Shown here one piece after another: positions 16,614 through 24,924 of a stretch of 64,000 bases of DNA (its first letter is position 1; every line of letters starts with the position of its first letter). The position numbers and the translations under genes are program-made. The notes under the pieces are model-generated. The model worked only from the letters and a program-made list of their open reading frames with translations, was not told the origin of the DNA and ran no database searches. The stretch is from positions 62,001 to 126,000 of the forward strand of contig NZ_CP170633.1 of the NCBI RefSeq assembly GCF_042932805.1, written 5' to 3'. Source of the stretch: Ascidiaceihabitans sp029251465 (GTDB lineage: Bacteria; Pseudomonadota; Alphaproteobacteria; Rhodobacterales; Rhodobacteraceae).

Positions 16614-17255
16614 TTACCCAAGCGCTTTTAAAAGACCCGGGAGACGGGAGCCTTGTAGCATCATGTGGTCCCGCATGAGGGTGTTTGCGCGAATGCCGTC
16701 TTTGGCAAGAACCGCTTCGCTAATCTCCTGGTGCTCTTCTAGCGACTTCTCCAACCGACCAACCGCTTCGTAAGGCATCAGGCGGTACACATTTATCCGG
16801 GCTTGTATTTGATCCAATTGATCCACCAGCCATGCGTTGCCACTGGCCTCATGGATCGCCGCATGAAAGGTCAGGTTTGCATTCGCGTAGGCGGGAATGT
16901 CTTCCGCATCGGCTGCAGATCGGCAAAGCTCTAGCCCTGCCTTAATCGCCTTTTTGCCGGATTGCGTCAGCAACTCACTTGCCAAACGACAGGCCATGCC
17001 CTCGAGCTCGGCCGCCACTTCGAACAAGTCGTTTAACTCTTTTGCAGACAAAACCCGCACAATTGCGCCTTTGCGCGGGCGTGTTTCGAGCAACCCGCAT
17101 TCAACAAGCGATCTGATCGCTTCGCGAATGGGTGTCCGGCTGACACCAAAGCGGTTCGCTAGATCAGCCTCTTCAAGCTGATCGCCGGGCTTGAGCAAGC
17201 CACTGAAAATTTCATGTTTTAGCTGCTCAATAAGCTTGTCTGATGCACGTACCAT
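16614..17255 (-). CDS. GntR-family (FadR/FCD) transcriptional regulator
   Basis: A 213-residue protein. ATG 17255 is preceded by AAGGAG; the longer frame is discarded. The winged helix-turn-helix is at about residues 1-70 (LKPGDQLEEADLANRFGVSRTPIREAIRSL) and the all-helical FCD ligand domain at about 80-205, with metal-type His residues in FHAAIHEAS, EEHQEI and RDHM. FCD regulators sense organic acids. It is divergent from the TRAP dctP gene and shares with it an intergenic palindrome of GntR type, so it most likely represses that operon until the transported acid is present. Confidence 0.92.
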   Translation of the reverse strand: MVRASDKLIEQLKHEIFSGLLKPGDQLEEADLANRFGVSRTPIREAIRSLVECGLLETRPRKGAIVRVLSAKELNDLFEVAAELEGMACRLASELLTQSGKKAIKAGLELCRSAADAEDIPAYANANLTFHAAIHEASGNAWLVDQLDQIQARINVYRLMPYEAVGRLEKSLEEHQEISEAVLAKDGIRANTLMRDHMMLQGSRLPGLLKALG

Positions 17256-17338
17256 TATGGCTCCTTCCGGCAGTTTCCATAGGGGGTTCGTGAAGAGTGT
17301 ACCAGTAAAAAGGCCGCTATATGAATCTTTTTGGTTGA

Positions 17339-17354
17339 TATATGTATACATATA
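17339..17354. promoter_or_regulatory. Perfect palindrome TATATGTATACATATA, predicted GntR operator
   Basis: A 16-bp perfect palindrome with core TGTATACA, which fits the FadR-subfamily site pattern yGTM-N0-1-KACy. It lies between the divergent GntR and dctP starts, 32 bases before the dctP ATG, where binding would block transcription. Confidence 0.65.
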
Positions 17355-17386
17355 AGACTAGTAAGAATCCATAGGGAGAAACCAAA

Positions 17387-18367
17387 ATGAAAAATTTTCT
17401 GAAGACAACAGCACTTTCACTCTTACTTGCGACAGGTACCGCACAGGCCGAAGAACTGCGCTTGTCGCATCAATGGTCAACAAGCGATGTCCGTCATGAA
17501 GTGGCGCAGATCGTTGCTGACGAAGTCGCCGCAGCAGGGGTTGATCTAGAAATCACGATCTTTCCATCAAAATCACTGTTCAAACCACGCGAGCAATATC
17601 GCCCGCTTTCACGCGGTCAGTTGGATATGACGGTCTTTCCACTGTCCTACGCAGGCGGCCAGCAGCCATCCTTTAACCTGACGCTGATGCCGGGCTTGGT
17701 GAAAAATCACGATCACGCAGCTCGTCTCAGCCAGTCGCCGTTCATGGACGCTCTTGAGGCAAAGATGGCGCAAGACGATGTGATGGTTCTAGTCCACGGC
17801 TATCTTGCCGGTGGTTTTGTGGGCAAAGACACCTGCATAACCAAGCCTTCTGACGTTGTCGGTTTGCAAACCCGAGCAGCCGGCAAGTCCTTTGAACAAA
17901 TGCTGGTGGGTGCTGGTGCGTCGATCACATCGATGGCCTCGTCCGAGATCTACTCTGCAATGCAAACCGGTGTTCTGGATGCGGCGAACACGTCGTCTTC
18001 GTCCTTTGTCTCTTACCGCATTTTTGAACAGGTCAAGTGCTACACGCCTGCCGCAGACATCGCGCTTTGGTTTTTGTATCAGCCGCTGTTGATGAACAAA
18101 TCGACGTTCGAGGGACTGTCTGGCGAACAACAGGCGGCTCTGCGGGCCGCTGCTGAAAAGGCCGAAGCGCACTATCTTGAGCAAGCCAAGCTGCAAGACG
18201 CCAAGTCGGTTGATATTTTCCGCGAGGCCGGTGTCGAGATTGCTGAAATGACAGCAGGGGACTTTGCCGCATGGCAAGCCATCGCCAACAAGACGTCCTA
18301 CGCAGCCTTCGTGGCTGACGTTCCGGGCGGTCAAGAATTGCTTGATCTCGCCCTCGCCGTCGAATGA
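17387..18367 (+). CDS. TRAP transporter substrate-binding protein DctP
   Basis: A 326-residue periplasmic binding protein with a Sec signal peptide (cleavage near AQA-EE, residue 21) and RBS AGGGAGA. DctP pattern: LRLSHQWSTSDVRH start, PREQYRPLSRGQLDM, GLQTRAAGKSFEQMLVGAGAS, EIYSAMQTGVLDAANTS. It is unlike the Tat-exported DctP at 11602-12633, so this is a separate system. The co-transcribed maleate-isomerase-like gene makes a C4 dicarboxylate such as maleate a reasonable ligand, as inference. A strong hairpin follows the gene. Confidence 0.93.
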   Translation: MKNFLKTTALSLLLATGTAQAEELRLSHQWSTSDVRHEVAQIVADEVAAAGVDLEITIFPSKSLFKPREQYRPLSRGQLDMTVFPLSYAGGQQPSFNLTLMPGLVKNHDHAARLSQSPFMDALEAKMAQDDVMVLVHGYLAGGFVGKDTCITKPSDVVGLQTRAAGKSFEQMLVGAGASITSMASSEIYSAMQTGVLDAANTSSSSFVSYRIFEQVKCYTPAADIALWFLYQPLLMNKSTFEGLSGEQQAALRAAAEKAEAHYLEQAKLQDAKSVDIFREAGVEIAEMTAGDFAAWQAIANKTSYAAFVADVPGGQELLDLALAVE

Positions 18368-18374
18368 TCCAGCC

Positions 18375-18404
18375 GCTCCGGGACGCCTGCGCGCGCCCCG
18401 GAGC
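18375..18404 (+). terminator. Hairpin after dctP (attenuating terminator)
   Basis: GCTCCGGG and CCCGGAGC form a perfect 8-bp stem with a 14-base loop, followed by TTTCT. Placed between dctP and dctQ, it would raise binding-protein output relative to the permease, as often seen in binding-protein operons. Confidence 0.6.
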
Positions 18405-18435
18405 TTTCTAAAGTCCCAAAAAAAGGAAGATCGAC

Positions 18436-18984
18436 ATGGCCAGCCATGCCCCTTCGCCTGTCCACAGGGTAAAGAGCGAAAACACATTCGTTCGCACCGT
18501 ACAGAACATTTCCAGCGTCGCGGGTTGGTGCGCTGCACTCATGATCCTCGCGGCGGTATTCTTGACTTGCCAGATGATCTTTATCCGTTTTGTTCTGAAT
18601 GGCTCGACCGTTTGGCAAACAGAATACGTCGTCTTTCTCGTCATCGCGGCAACCTTGATCGGGCTGCCGTTTGTTCAGTTCCAACGCGGTCATGTGAATG
18701 TAGATCTGATCCCCTTGGCGCTGAAAGGCCGCGTGCGCTTTGCTCTGGCAGTTCTAACGCTGAGCCTGTCGATCGTGATCACGGCTATCATGGTGTTTTA
18801 CGGCTATGAGCATTGGCACTTTGCTTGGGCGCGCGGTTGGACATCAGACACAGTGACCGCTGTACCATTGTGGATCCCTTACCTTTCGTTGCCGCTTGGG
18901 TTTGGTCTGTTGCTCTTGCAATTGATCGCCGACCTTGTGGCGCTTCTCATCAAATCTGAAACGCCATTTGGCTTGGAGGGATAA
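18436..18984 (+). CDS. TRAP transporter small permease DctQ
   Basis: A 182-residue protein with four hydrophobic helices (about 33-55, 70-85, 110-130, 145-170). The segment NGSTVWQTEYVVFLVIAATLIG and the final PLWIPYLSLPLGF are typical for DctQ. RBS AAAAGGAAG precedes the ATG. It ends 2 bases before the dctM start, so the two are coupled. The N-terminus lies in the cytoplasm by charge. Confidence 0.92.
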   Translation: MASHAPSPVHRVKSENTFVRTVQNISSVAGWCAALMILAAVFLTCQMIFIRFVLNGSTVWQTEYVVFLVIAATLIGLPFVQFQRGHVNVDLIPLALKGRVRFALAVLTLSLSIVITAIMVFYGYEHWHFAWARGWTSDTVTAVPLWIPYLSLPLGFGLLLLQLIADLVALLIKSETPFGLEG

Positions 18985-18986
18985 CC

Positions 18987-20303
18987 ATGGATCCGCTTCT
19001 TCTTGGTGCCCTTGTTGGCATCTCTACAATCCTCGTCCTGTTTTCTGGCGTTTCTGTCGGCATTGGATTGCTTATCGTTTCGGCGGGCTTTCTGGTTGTT
19101 TTCGACGGAATGCGGTCGCTTGAATTGATGCCTGAAATCTTCTTTGGCAAACTCGACAGCTTCGCCCTGCTTTCAATCCCGATGTTCATCATCATGGGTT
19201 CGTCCATTGCCTCGACGCGGGCAGGGGCAGATCTGTACGAAGCACTGGAACGCTGGCTTACACGTGTTCCCGGCGGCCTCGTGATCTCTAATCTTGGGGC
19301 CTGTGCGCTGTTTGCGGCAATGTCCGGATCTAGCCCTGCAACCTGCGCGGCCATCGGTAAAATGGGCATCCCGGAGATGCTAAAGCGCGGCTATCCAGAA
19401 GGCATCGCAACCGGTTCGATCGCCGCAGGGGGCACGCTTGGTATTTTGATCCCGCCTTCGGTCACCATGATCGTGTACGGCGTCGCAACCGAGACGTCGA
19501 TTGGCCGCCTCTTTCTGGCCGGCGTTTTCCCGGGTCTGATGCTTGTCGCCTTGTTTATGGCATGGTCGATCTACGCCACTTGGAAATCTGGCGACATGGC
19601 GTTGATGAGCGCACGCAGCTACAGCTGGCGCGAAAAGTTTGAGGTGTTACCGCGTGTTCTACCTTTCGTCGGCATCATCATCGGTGTGCTTTATGCTATG
19701 TACGGCGGCGTTGCGACACCATCCGAAACCGCAGCCGTCGGAGCGCTTCTTTGCCTGACCGTCGCAATCGTAATCTACAAACTCTACGACATCCGCAAAA
19801 TCTGGAGCATCCTGCAAGAAAGCACCAAGGAAAGCGTGATGATCTTGTTCATCATCGCCGCTGCTGGTGTGTTCTCTTACATGCTCTCTAGCCTGACGAT
19901 CACCCAGAGCATTGCGACTTGGATCGGGACATTGGACGTAAACCCGTGGGTCTTGATGATTGCGGTGAATATCTTCTTGATCATCGCGGGTTTCTTTTTG
20001 CCACCCGTCGCCGTGATTTTGATGGCGGCACCGATCTTGTTGCCAATCATCACAACAGCAGGGTTTGATCCGATCTGGTTCGCGGTGATCCTGACAATCA
20101 ACATGGAAATCGGGCTGATATCACCACCCGTTGGCCTGAACCTATATGTGATCAACGGCATCGCACCCGACATATCTTTGCGCACGATCTTGATGGGATC
20201 ACTGCCGTTCGTGGGCTGCATGTTGTTCGCCATTGTCCTGCTGTGCGTCTTCCCCGGCATCGCAACCTGGCTGCCCGAAGCTGTCATGGGCCCGGCGCTT
20301 TAA
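18987..20303 (+). CDS. TRAP transporter large permease DctM
   Basis: A 438-residue membrane protein with about 12 helices and DctM motifs: LLSIPMFIIMGSSIA, AAMSGSSPATCAAIGKMGIPEM, AAGGTLGILIPPSVTMIVYG and ISPPVGLNLYVINGIAPDISL. It completes the second TRAP system with the dctP and dctQ just upstream. Length is normal. A 23-base gap leads to the maleate-isomerase-like gene. Confidence 0.94.
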   Translation: MDPLLLGALVGISTILVLFSGVSVGIGLLIVSAGFLVVFDGMRSLELMPEIFFGKLDSFALLSIPMFIIMGSSIASTRAGADLYEALERWLTRVPGGLVISNLGACALFAAMSGSSPATCAAIGKMGIPEMLKRGYPEGIATGSIAAGGTLGILIPPSVTMIVYGVATETSIGRLFLAGVFPGLMLVALFMAWSIYATWKSGDMALMSARSYSWREKFEVLPRVLPFVGIIIGVLYAMYGGVATPSETAAVGALLCLTVAIVIYKLYDIRKIWSILQESTKESVMILFIIAAAGVFSYMLSSLTITQSIATWIGTLDVNPWVLMIAVNIFLIIAGFFLPPVAVILMAAPILLPIITTAGFDPIWFAVILTINMEIGLISPPVGLNLYVINGIAPDISLRTILMGSLPFVGCMLFAIVLLCVFPGIATWLPEAVMGPAL

Positions 20304-20326
20304 CCCCAACACCCAAAGGAAAACAA

Positions 20327-21112
20327 ATGACATTTGCAACAAAATACCGCCGCGTTGGCCTGATCGTTCCCAGTTCTAACGTCACCATGGAAACCGAAAT
20401 TCCGGCACTTTTAAAAGCCCGCGAGACCATATTGCCTGACCGTTTCACATTCCATTCCTCGCGCATGCGCATGAAGAGCGTCGTCAAAGAGGAACTGGAG
20501 GCGATGGACGCCGATAGCGTGCGGTGCGCCACTGAATTGTCAGATGCTGCGGTTGAAGTACAAGCCTACGCTTGCCTCGTTGCGATCATGTCCATGGGAC
20601 TTGGCTATCACCGTGCATCGCGTGAAAAACTGGAAAAGGCGACGGCTGGAAATGGATGCCCTACGCCTGTCTTGAACTCCGCAGGTGCATTGATTGACGG
20701 GCTTAAAGAAATGGGCGTGAAGAAGGTCTCGATCATCTGCCCGTATATGCGCCCGCTGACAAAAATGGTTGTCGACTACATCGAAAACGAAGGGATCGAA
20801 GTGCAAGATTTCCTCGCCCTCGAAATCCCTGACAACCTTGAAGTGGCATCCCAAGATCCAACCGCCCCGTCAGAACTGTGGCGCAAGCTGGATCTGCGCG
20901 GCGTGGATGCAATCGTCGCCTCAGCATGCGTGCAAATGCCATCCTTACCGTCCATCGAGATGATCGAACGGGCTTCCGGCTTGCCAACCATGTCTGCCGC
21001 CGTTGCAACGACACGACAGATCCTGCGCAATCTCAATTTGACCGAGATTGCCCCCGGTGGCGGGGCACTTCTGGCAAATGGTATGCCTGCCTCAGAGCCG
21101 ATGCTGGCCTGA
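20327..21112 (+). CDS. Maleate cis-trans isomerase-like protein (Asp/Glu racemase superfamily)
   Basis: A 261-residue protein. ATG 20327 follows AAAGGAAAAC. It opens YRRVGLIVPSSNVTMETEIPALL, a hallmark of maleate isomerase and arylmalonate-decarboxylase relatives. Catalytic-type cysteines are Cys83 (YACLVAIMSMG) and Cys201 (ASACVQMPSL). Their spacing of 118 equals that of the Cys76/Cys194 pair I recall for Nocardia maleate isomerase. The expected reaction is maleate to fumarate without cofactor, feeding the TCA cycle after uptake by the upstream TRAP system. Other members act on arylmalonates or hydantoins, so the substrate is likely rather than proven. Confidence 0.8.
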   Translation: MTFATKYRRVGLIVPSSNVTMETEIPALLKARETILPDRFTFHSSRMRMKSVVKEELEAMDADSVRCATELSDAAVEVQAYACLVAIMSMGLGYHRASREKLEKATAGNGCPTPVLNSAGALIDGLKEMGVKKVSIICPYMRPLTKMVVDYIENEGIEVQDFLALEIPDNLEVASQDPTAPSELWRKLDLRGVDAIVASACVQMPSLPSIEMIERASGLPTMSAAVATTRQILRNLNLTEIAPGGGALLANGMPASEPMLA

Positions 21113-21142
21113 CATTCGGGTTGTACCAGATATAACACCGCT

Positions 21143-21964
21143 ATGGATACAAAGAACCAAACACCTTCAAATCTGCCTGACGAAATCGGGCAGGTTTCGA
21201 TCTTTCCGATCACGCAAGCCACAACCGCGACGTTTGCCGATCTCTATTTCCGGCTTACATTCTTTTTCTTCATCCAGCGTGGTGAAAAGCATGTAGAGAC
21301 CCCCACGCAAGGTGAGATGCTTGGCCGCGAAGGCGATCTGATGATTTTCCCACCCGGCGCGATGGTGACGATGGTCAACCGCCCGGTTCTGGACGAAGCA
21401 TACCGCGCCCTTGGCGTATGTTTTTCGCATGATTTGATTGATGCGGTGTTTGCTGATGCGACCAAACCCAAGAACGCGACGGATGTGCAAATCGTGCGTT
21501 CAGACACGCATCGTCCGAATGCAATCCTGTCGTTGATCCAAGAGAACCTGGCGAATGAGCACCTTCCGGAACCCATCCGTCAACATCGACTTATCGAGCC
21601 GCTGATCTGGTTGCGCGAACAAGGTATCGTTTTGCCGACGACACTGGAAGATCAGCCAATCAGCAAGGTGCGGCGCTTGATCGAAACCGACCTGAGCCAC
21701 CCGTGGATGGCCGATGAAGTGGCACATCATTTTGCCATGAGCGAAGCCACCATGCGGCGTTGGCTGTCAAAAACGGGACAGGGTTTTGCAAAAATCCTGC
21801 TTCATACCCGATTGGAACGCGGGCTGAGCCTTTTGCAAACAACAGACGATCAAATCTCGGAAATCGCGCTGGATTGCGGGTTCAAGACACCTTCGCATTT
21901 CTCGGATGCCTTTCGGAAAAGGTTCGGGATAAAGCCAAAAGATATCCGTTTGGCAGCACATTGA
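21143..21964 (+). CDS. AraC-family transcriptional regulator
   Basis: A 273-residue protein with an N-terminal cupin-like sensing region (about residues 10-110, including REGDLMIFPPGAMVTMV). The C-terminal double helix-turn-helix is at about 170-270: MADEVAHHFAMSEATMRRWL, and ISEIALDCGFKTPSHFSDAFRKRFGIKPKDIR. It starts 30 bases after the isomerase gene without a clear RBS and is followed by two YbhB/YbcL genes. It may regulate either side; the downstream pair is favoured because such regulators usually sit beside their targets. Confidence 0.9.
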   Translation: MDTKNQTPSNLPDEIGQVSIFPITQATTATFADLYFRLTFFFFIQRGEKHVETPTQGEMLGREGDLMIFPPGAMVTMVNRPVLDEAYRALGVCFSHDLIDAVFADATKPKNATDVQIVRSDTHRPNAILSLIQENLANEHLPEPIRQHRLIEPLIWLREQGIVLPTTLEDQPISKVRRLIETDLSHPWMADEVAHHFAMSEATMRRWLSKTGQGFAKILLHTRLERGLSLLQTTDDQISEIALDCGFKTPSHFSDAFRKRFGIKPKDIRLAAH

Positions 21965-22064
21965 TCGAAATCCGATAGTTCTTGCGTGGCATCCGGAAGC
22001 GGGGGGCGTCGTTGATGGCTAATTTGGTCTTATCAACAACGAACATCCCGGAAAGGATTTCAAC

Positions 22065-22592
22065 ATGGCACGCACTTCATTCTTCGCAGCACTGATGGTT
22101 GCAACAACTCTCGCCGCACCTGCGCTTGCAGACACTTTCACGCTCACCAGCCCGGACATTGCCGAGGGGCAGCAACTGAGGTCTGATTTCGTCTTTCAAG
22201 GCTTTGGCTGTGAAGGCGGCAATGTCGCACCAACACTTGCGTGGACCGGCGCGCCTGAGGGCACCGAAAGCTTTGCCGTCACTGTCTATGACCCTGACGC
22301 CCCAACGGGTTCTGGTTGGTGGCACTGGTTTGCTTTCAACATTCCCGCCGATGTGACCGAACTGCCGGGCGGTGGATCGGTCAATGGCGTGCAACTGTCC
22401 AATGACTACGGCGCGCAAGGCTTCGGCGGCGCATGTCCTCCTCCGGGCAAAGTGCACCGCTATGAGTTTACCGTGCATGCTTTGGGCACAACGCTTGAGA
22501 TCGACAATTCGGTCAGCAATGCGCTTGCAGGCTTCATGGTAAACGCCAACAGCTTGGCCTCGTCCACCATCACCGCAGTCTACAATCGCTAA
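22065..22592 (+). CDS. YbhB/YbcL (PEBP-like) protein, periplasmic
   Basis: A 175-residue protein of the phosphatidylethanolamine-binding/Raf-kinase-inhibitor-like fold, with a signal peptide ending near ALA-DT (residue 22). Motifs: GCEGGNVAPTLAWTGAPEGT, AVTVYDPDAPTG, WWHWFAFNIP and CPPPGKVHRYEFTVHAL, which line the anion-binding pocket. RBS AAAGGA. The physiological role of bacterial members is unclear. A homologous gene without signal peptide follows after a hairpin. Confidence 0.92.
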   Translation: MARTSFFAALMVATTLAAPALADTFTLTSPDIAEGQQLRSDFVFQGFGCEGGNVAPTLAWTGAPEGTESFAVTVYDPDAPTGSGWWHWFAFNIPADVTELPGGGSVNGVQLSNDYGAQGFGGACPPPGKVHRYEFTVHALGTTLEIDNSVSNALAGFMVNANSLASSTITAVYNR

Positions 22593-22599
22593 CCACAGC

Positions 22600-22621
22600 G
22601 CACCCCGCATTGTCGGGGTGC
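22600..22621 (+). terminator. 8-bp hairpin between the two YbhB genes
   Basis: GCACCCCG and CGGGGTGC pair perfectly around CATTGT, directly after the first YbhB stop and before the second gene's start at 22646. Followed by CTTCC, so it is a weak terminator or attenuator. Confidence 0.55.
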
Positions 22622-22645
22622 CTTCCTCACGCAAGGAACAAGCTC

Positions 22646-23278
22646 ATGAAATTCTTAGTTGACGGCGTCGCAAATGGCGCGCCGATCTCTCCCAAATTTG
22701 CATTCGGGAACATCCCGGCGGCAGGAAATTTCGAACTGTCTGACAACATCAATCCGCACCTCGCTTGGGGCGATGCACCCGCAGATACAAAGTCTTTCGC
22801 GGTTATTGTACATGATCCGGACGTCCCATCCTCTGGTAAAGATGTGAACCAAACCGGCAAGACAGTGCCATCCGACTTACCGCGCGTGAATTTCTACCAC
22901 TGGGTTTTGATAAACATCCCGGCTGACCATTCTGAGATCGCGGAAGGTGCCGACAGCGCTGCGGTGACACCCACAGGCAAGACGGCGGGCCAACACCCCC
23001 ACGGTCGCACAGGCATCAACAGTTATACCGACTGGTTCGCAGGGGATGCGGATATGGGCGGTGAGTACGGCGGCTATGACGGCCCGTGCCCGCCATGGAA
23101 CGACAGCATCATGCATCACTACCACTTCACAGTGTACGCCTTGGACGTCGAAACGCTGGATCTTGATGGTGCGTTCACGGGTGCGCAAGCTTTGGCCGCA
23201 ATGGCGGGCCATATCTTGGATCAAGCCTCACAAATGGGCACCTACAGCATGAATCCCGAGGTCCGTGACGCGGCCTAA
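22646..23278 (+). CDS. YbhB/YbcL (PEBP-like) protein, cytoplasmic
   Basis: A 210-residue PEBP-fold protein without signal peptide. ATG 22646 follows AAGGAACAAGC; a longer upstream frame is not family-like. Motifs: INPHLAWGDAPADTKSF, HDPDVPS, FYHWVLINIP, GYDGPCPPWNDSIMHHYHFTVYALD. It carries an insertion around residues 62-75 and a Gly-rich stretch typical of the longer cytoplasmic YbhB subgroup. Its stop lies 44 bases from the 3' end of the convergent tRNA-Thr gene. Confidence 0.92.
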   Translation: MKFLVDGVANGAPISPKFAFGNIPAAGNFELSDNINPHLAWGDAPADTKSFAVIVHDPDVPSSGKDVNQTGKTVPSDLPRVNFYHWVLINIPADHSEIAEGADSAAVTPTGKTAGQHPHGRTGINSYTDWFAGDADMGGEYGGYDGPCPPWNDSIMHHYHFTVYALDVETLDLDGAFTGAQALAAMAGHILDQASQMGTYSMNPEVRDAA

Positions 23279-23322
23279 TATGACTCCCTCAATGCGCTCG
23301 ACCTGCGATGTGGGGGAATTTA

Positions 23323-23397
23323 TGGTGCTGCTAGAGAGAATTGAACTCTCGACCTCGTCATTACCAATGACGCGCTCTACCACTGAGCTACAGCAGC
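23323..23397 (-). tRNA. tRNA-Thr (anticodon GGU)
   Basis: Read on the minus strand it folds into a full cloverleaf: acceptor GCTGCTG with TAGCAGC, D-arm with GTGGTAGAGC, anticodon stem GTCAT/ATGAC with loop TTGGTAA (anticodon GGT), T-arm GAGAG-TTCAATT-CTCTC. The CCA end is encoded. Its 3' end and flank reappear in degenerate form at 6445-6480. Confidence 0.97.
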
Positions 23398-23481
23398 ACA
23401 CTGAGCGGCTGATTAGACCCAAATCCACAAACGTGCAAGCCAATTCTGGACCATCCCGCAGCCCTGCGCTAGACAGTCGCC

Positions 23482-23655
23482 ATGGCAGACAGAACGGCAG
23501 ATAAATCCGCATCAAAAACCGCCCCAAAGGCAACCAACAGCCGCGAAGAACGGCTTAAGGCGGCGCTTAAGGCAAATATGGGACGGCGCAAGGCGCAAGC
23601 ACGAGCGCGCAAAGACGCCCCTGCGGATGAACAACAGGTAAAGGACGAGGGTTAA
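23482..23655 (+). CDS. Small basic protein of 57 residues upstream of murA
   Basis: An open frame from ATG 23482 to TAA 23655, one base before the murA ATG. The product starts MADRTADKSASK, is rich in Lys, Arg and Ala and helical in its middle (REERLKAALKANMGRRKAQARARK), and looks nucleic-acid-binding or ribosome-associated by composition only. The exact abutment with murA suggests translational coupling and that it is real. The RBS is weak. Function unknown. Confidence 0.6.
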   Translation: MADRTADKSASKTAPKATNSREERLKAALKANMGRRKAQARARKDAPADEQQVKDEG

Positions 23656-24924
23656 ATGGATTCGATTGTTGTACAGGGCGGCGGAGAGCTGAACGGACAA
23701 ATTCCGATTGCAGGGGCGAAAAACGCGTGTTTGACGCTGATGCCGGCGACGTTGCTGAGCGAGGAACCGCTGACGCTCACAAACGCGCCGCGCTTGTCCG
23801 ACATCAAAACGATGACTGCACTGTTGCAATCGCTGGGGGCCGAAGTGGCCACCATGCAAGACGGCAAAACGCTGGCCATGTCGTGCCACTCAGACATCAA
23901 CACCCGCGCTGAATACGAAATCGTGCGTAAAATGCGCGCCTCTAATCTCGTGCTTGGGCCATTGCTCGCGCGCGAAGGCCACGCCGAAGTGTCACTGCCC
24001 GGCGGCTGCGCAATTGGTGCGCGCCCCATGGACATTCACACCGACGGCCTTGGCCTGATGGGGGCCGAAATCGAATTGCGCGACGGCTACCTGCACGCAA
24101 AAGCGCAGGGCGGGCGGCTAAAAGGGGCGGTCATCGACTTTCCGTTTGCGTCAGTCGGGGCCACCGAAAACATCATGATGGCCGCGACTTTGGCCAAAGG
24201 CACGACAGTCATCAACAACGCCGCACGCGAACCTGAGATTGTCGATCTGGCCGATTGCCTGCGCAAAATGGGCGCTCAAATTGACGGTGACGGCACGTCC
24301 ACGATCACCATCCAAGGGGTCGATCGCCTGAACGGCGCGACGCATCCCGTCGTCACGGACCGCATCGAACTGGGCACCTACATGCTGGCACCTGCGTTCT
24401 GCGGCGGCGAGGTCGAATGCCTCGGCGGACGTCTGGATCTGGTCGGCGCGTTTGTCCAAAAACTCGACATGGCGGGCATCGACGTGACCGAAACGGCAAA
24501 GGGCCTCAAGGTCAAACGCCGCACCGATGAAATCAAAGCGGTCGACATCACAACCGAACCATTCCCGGGTTTCCCAACCGATTTACAGGCGCAAATGATG
24601 GCGCTGTTGTGCACGGCAATCGGCACGTCCGTGTTGGAAGAAAAGATTTTCGAAAACCGCTTTATGCACGCCCCCGAACTGATCCGCATGGGCGCTGACA
24701 TCGAAGTTCACGGCGGCAACGCAACCGTCAAAGGTGTCGGAAAACTCAAAGGCGCGCCGGTGATGGCAACCGATTTGCGGGCCTCGATTTCCTTGATCCT
24801 CGCGGGCCTCGCTGCAACTGGCGAAACCAAAGTCAGCCGCGTCTACCACCTTGATCGCGGCTACGAACATGTCGTGCGCAAACTGTCGGCAGTGGGTGCA
24901 AAAATCGAACGGGTGTCCGAATAA
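23656..24924 (+). CDS. murA: UDP-N-acetylglucosamine 1-carboxyvinyltransferase MurA
   Basis: A 422-residue cytoplasmic enzyme for the first committed step of peptidoglycan synthesis, enolpyruvyl transfer from PEP to UDP-GlcNAc. The active-site Cys118 is in LPGGCAIGARPMD, the site fosfomycin alkylates. Lys22-Asn23 (GAKNACL) and the late RASISLILAGLAATGET complete the EPSP-synthase-like fold. Length is as usual. The DUF2948 start overlaps its stop by one base. Confidence 0.97.
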   Translation: MDSIVVQGGGELNGQIPIAGAKNACLTLMPATLLSEEPLTLTNAPRLSDIKTMTALLQSLGAEVATMQDGKTLAMSCHSDINTRAEYEIVRKMRASNLVLGPLLAREGHAEVSLPGGCAIGARPMDIHTDGLGLMGAEIELRDGYLHAKAQGGRLKGAVIDFPFASVGATENIMMAATLAKGTTVINNAAREPEIVDLADCLRKMGAQIDGDGTSTITIQGVDRLNGATHPVVTDRIELGTYMLAPAFCGGEVECLGGRLDLVGAFVQKLDMAGIDVTETAKGLKVKRRTDEIKAVDITTEPFPGFPTDLQAQMMALLCTAIGTSVLEEKIFENRFMHAPELIRMGADIEVHGGNATVKGVGKLKGAPVMATDLRASISLILAGLAATGETKVSRVYHLDRGYEHVVRKLSAVGAKIERVSE

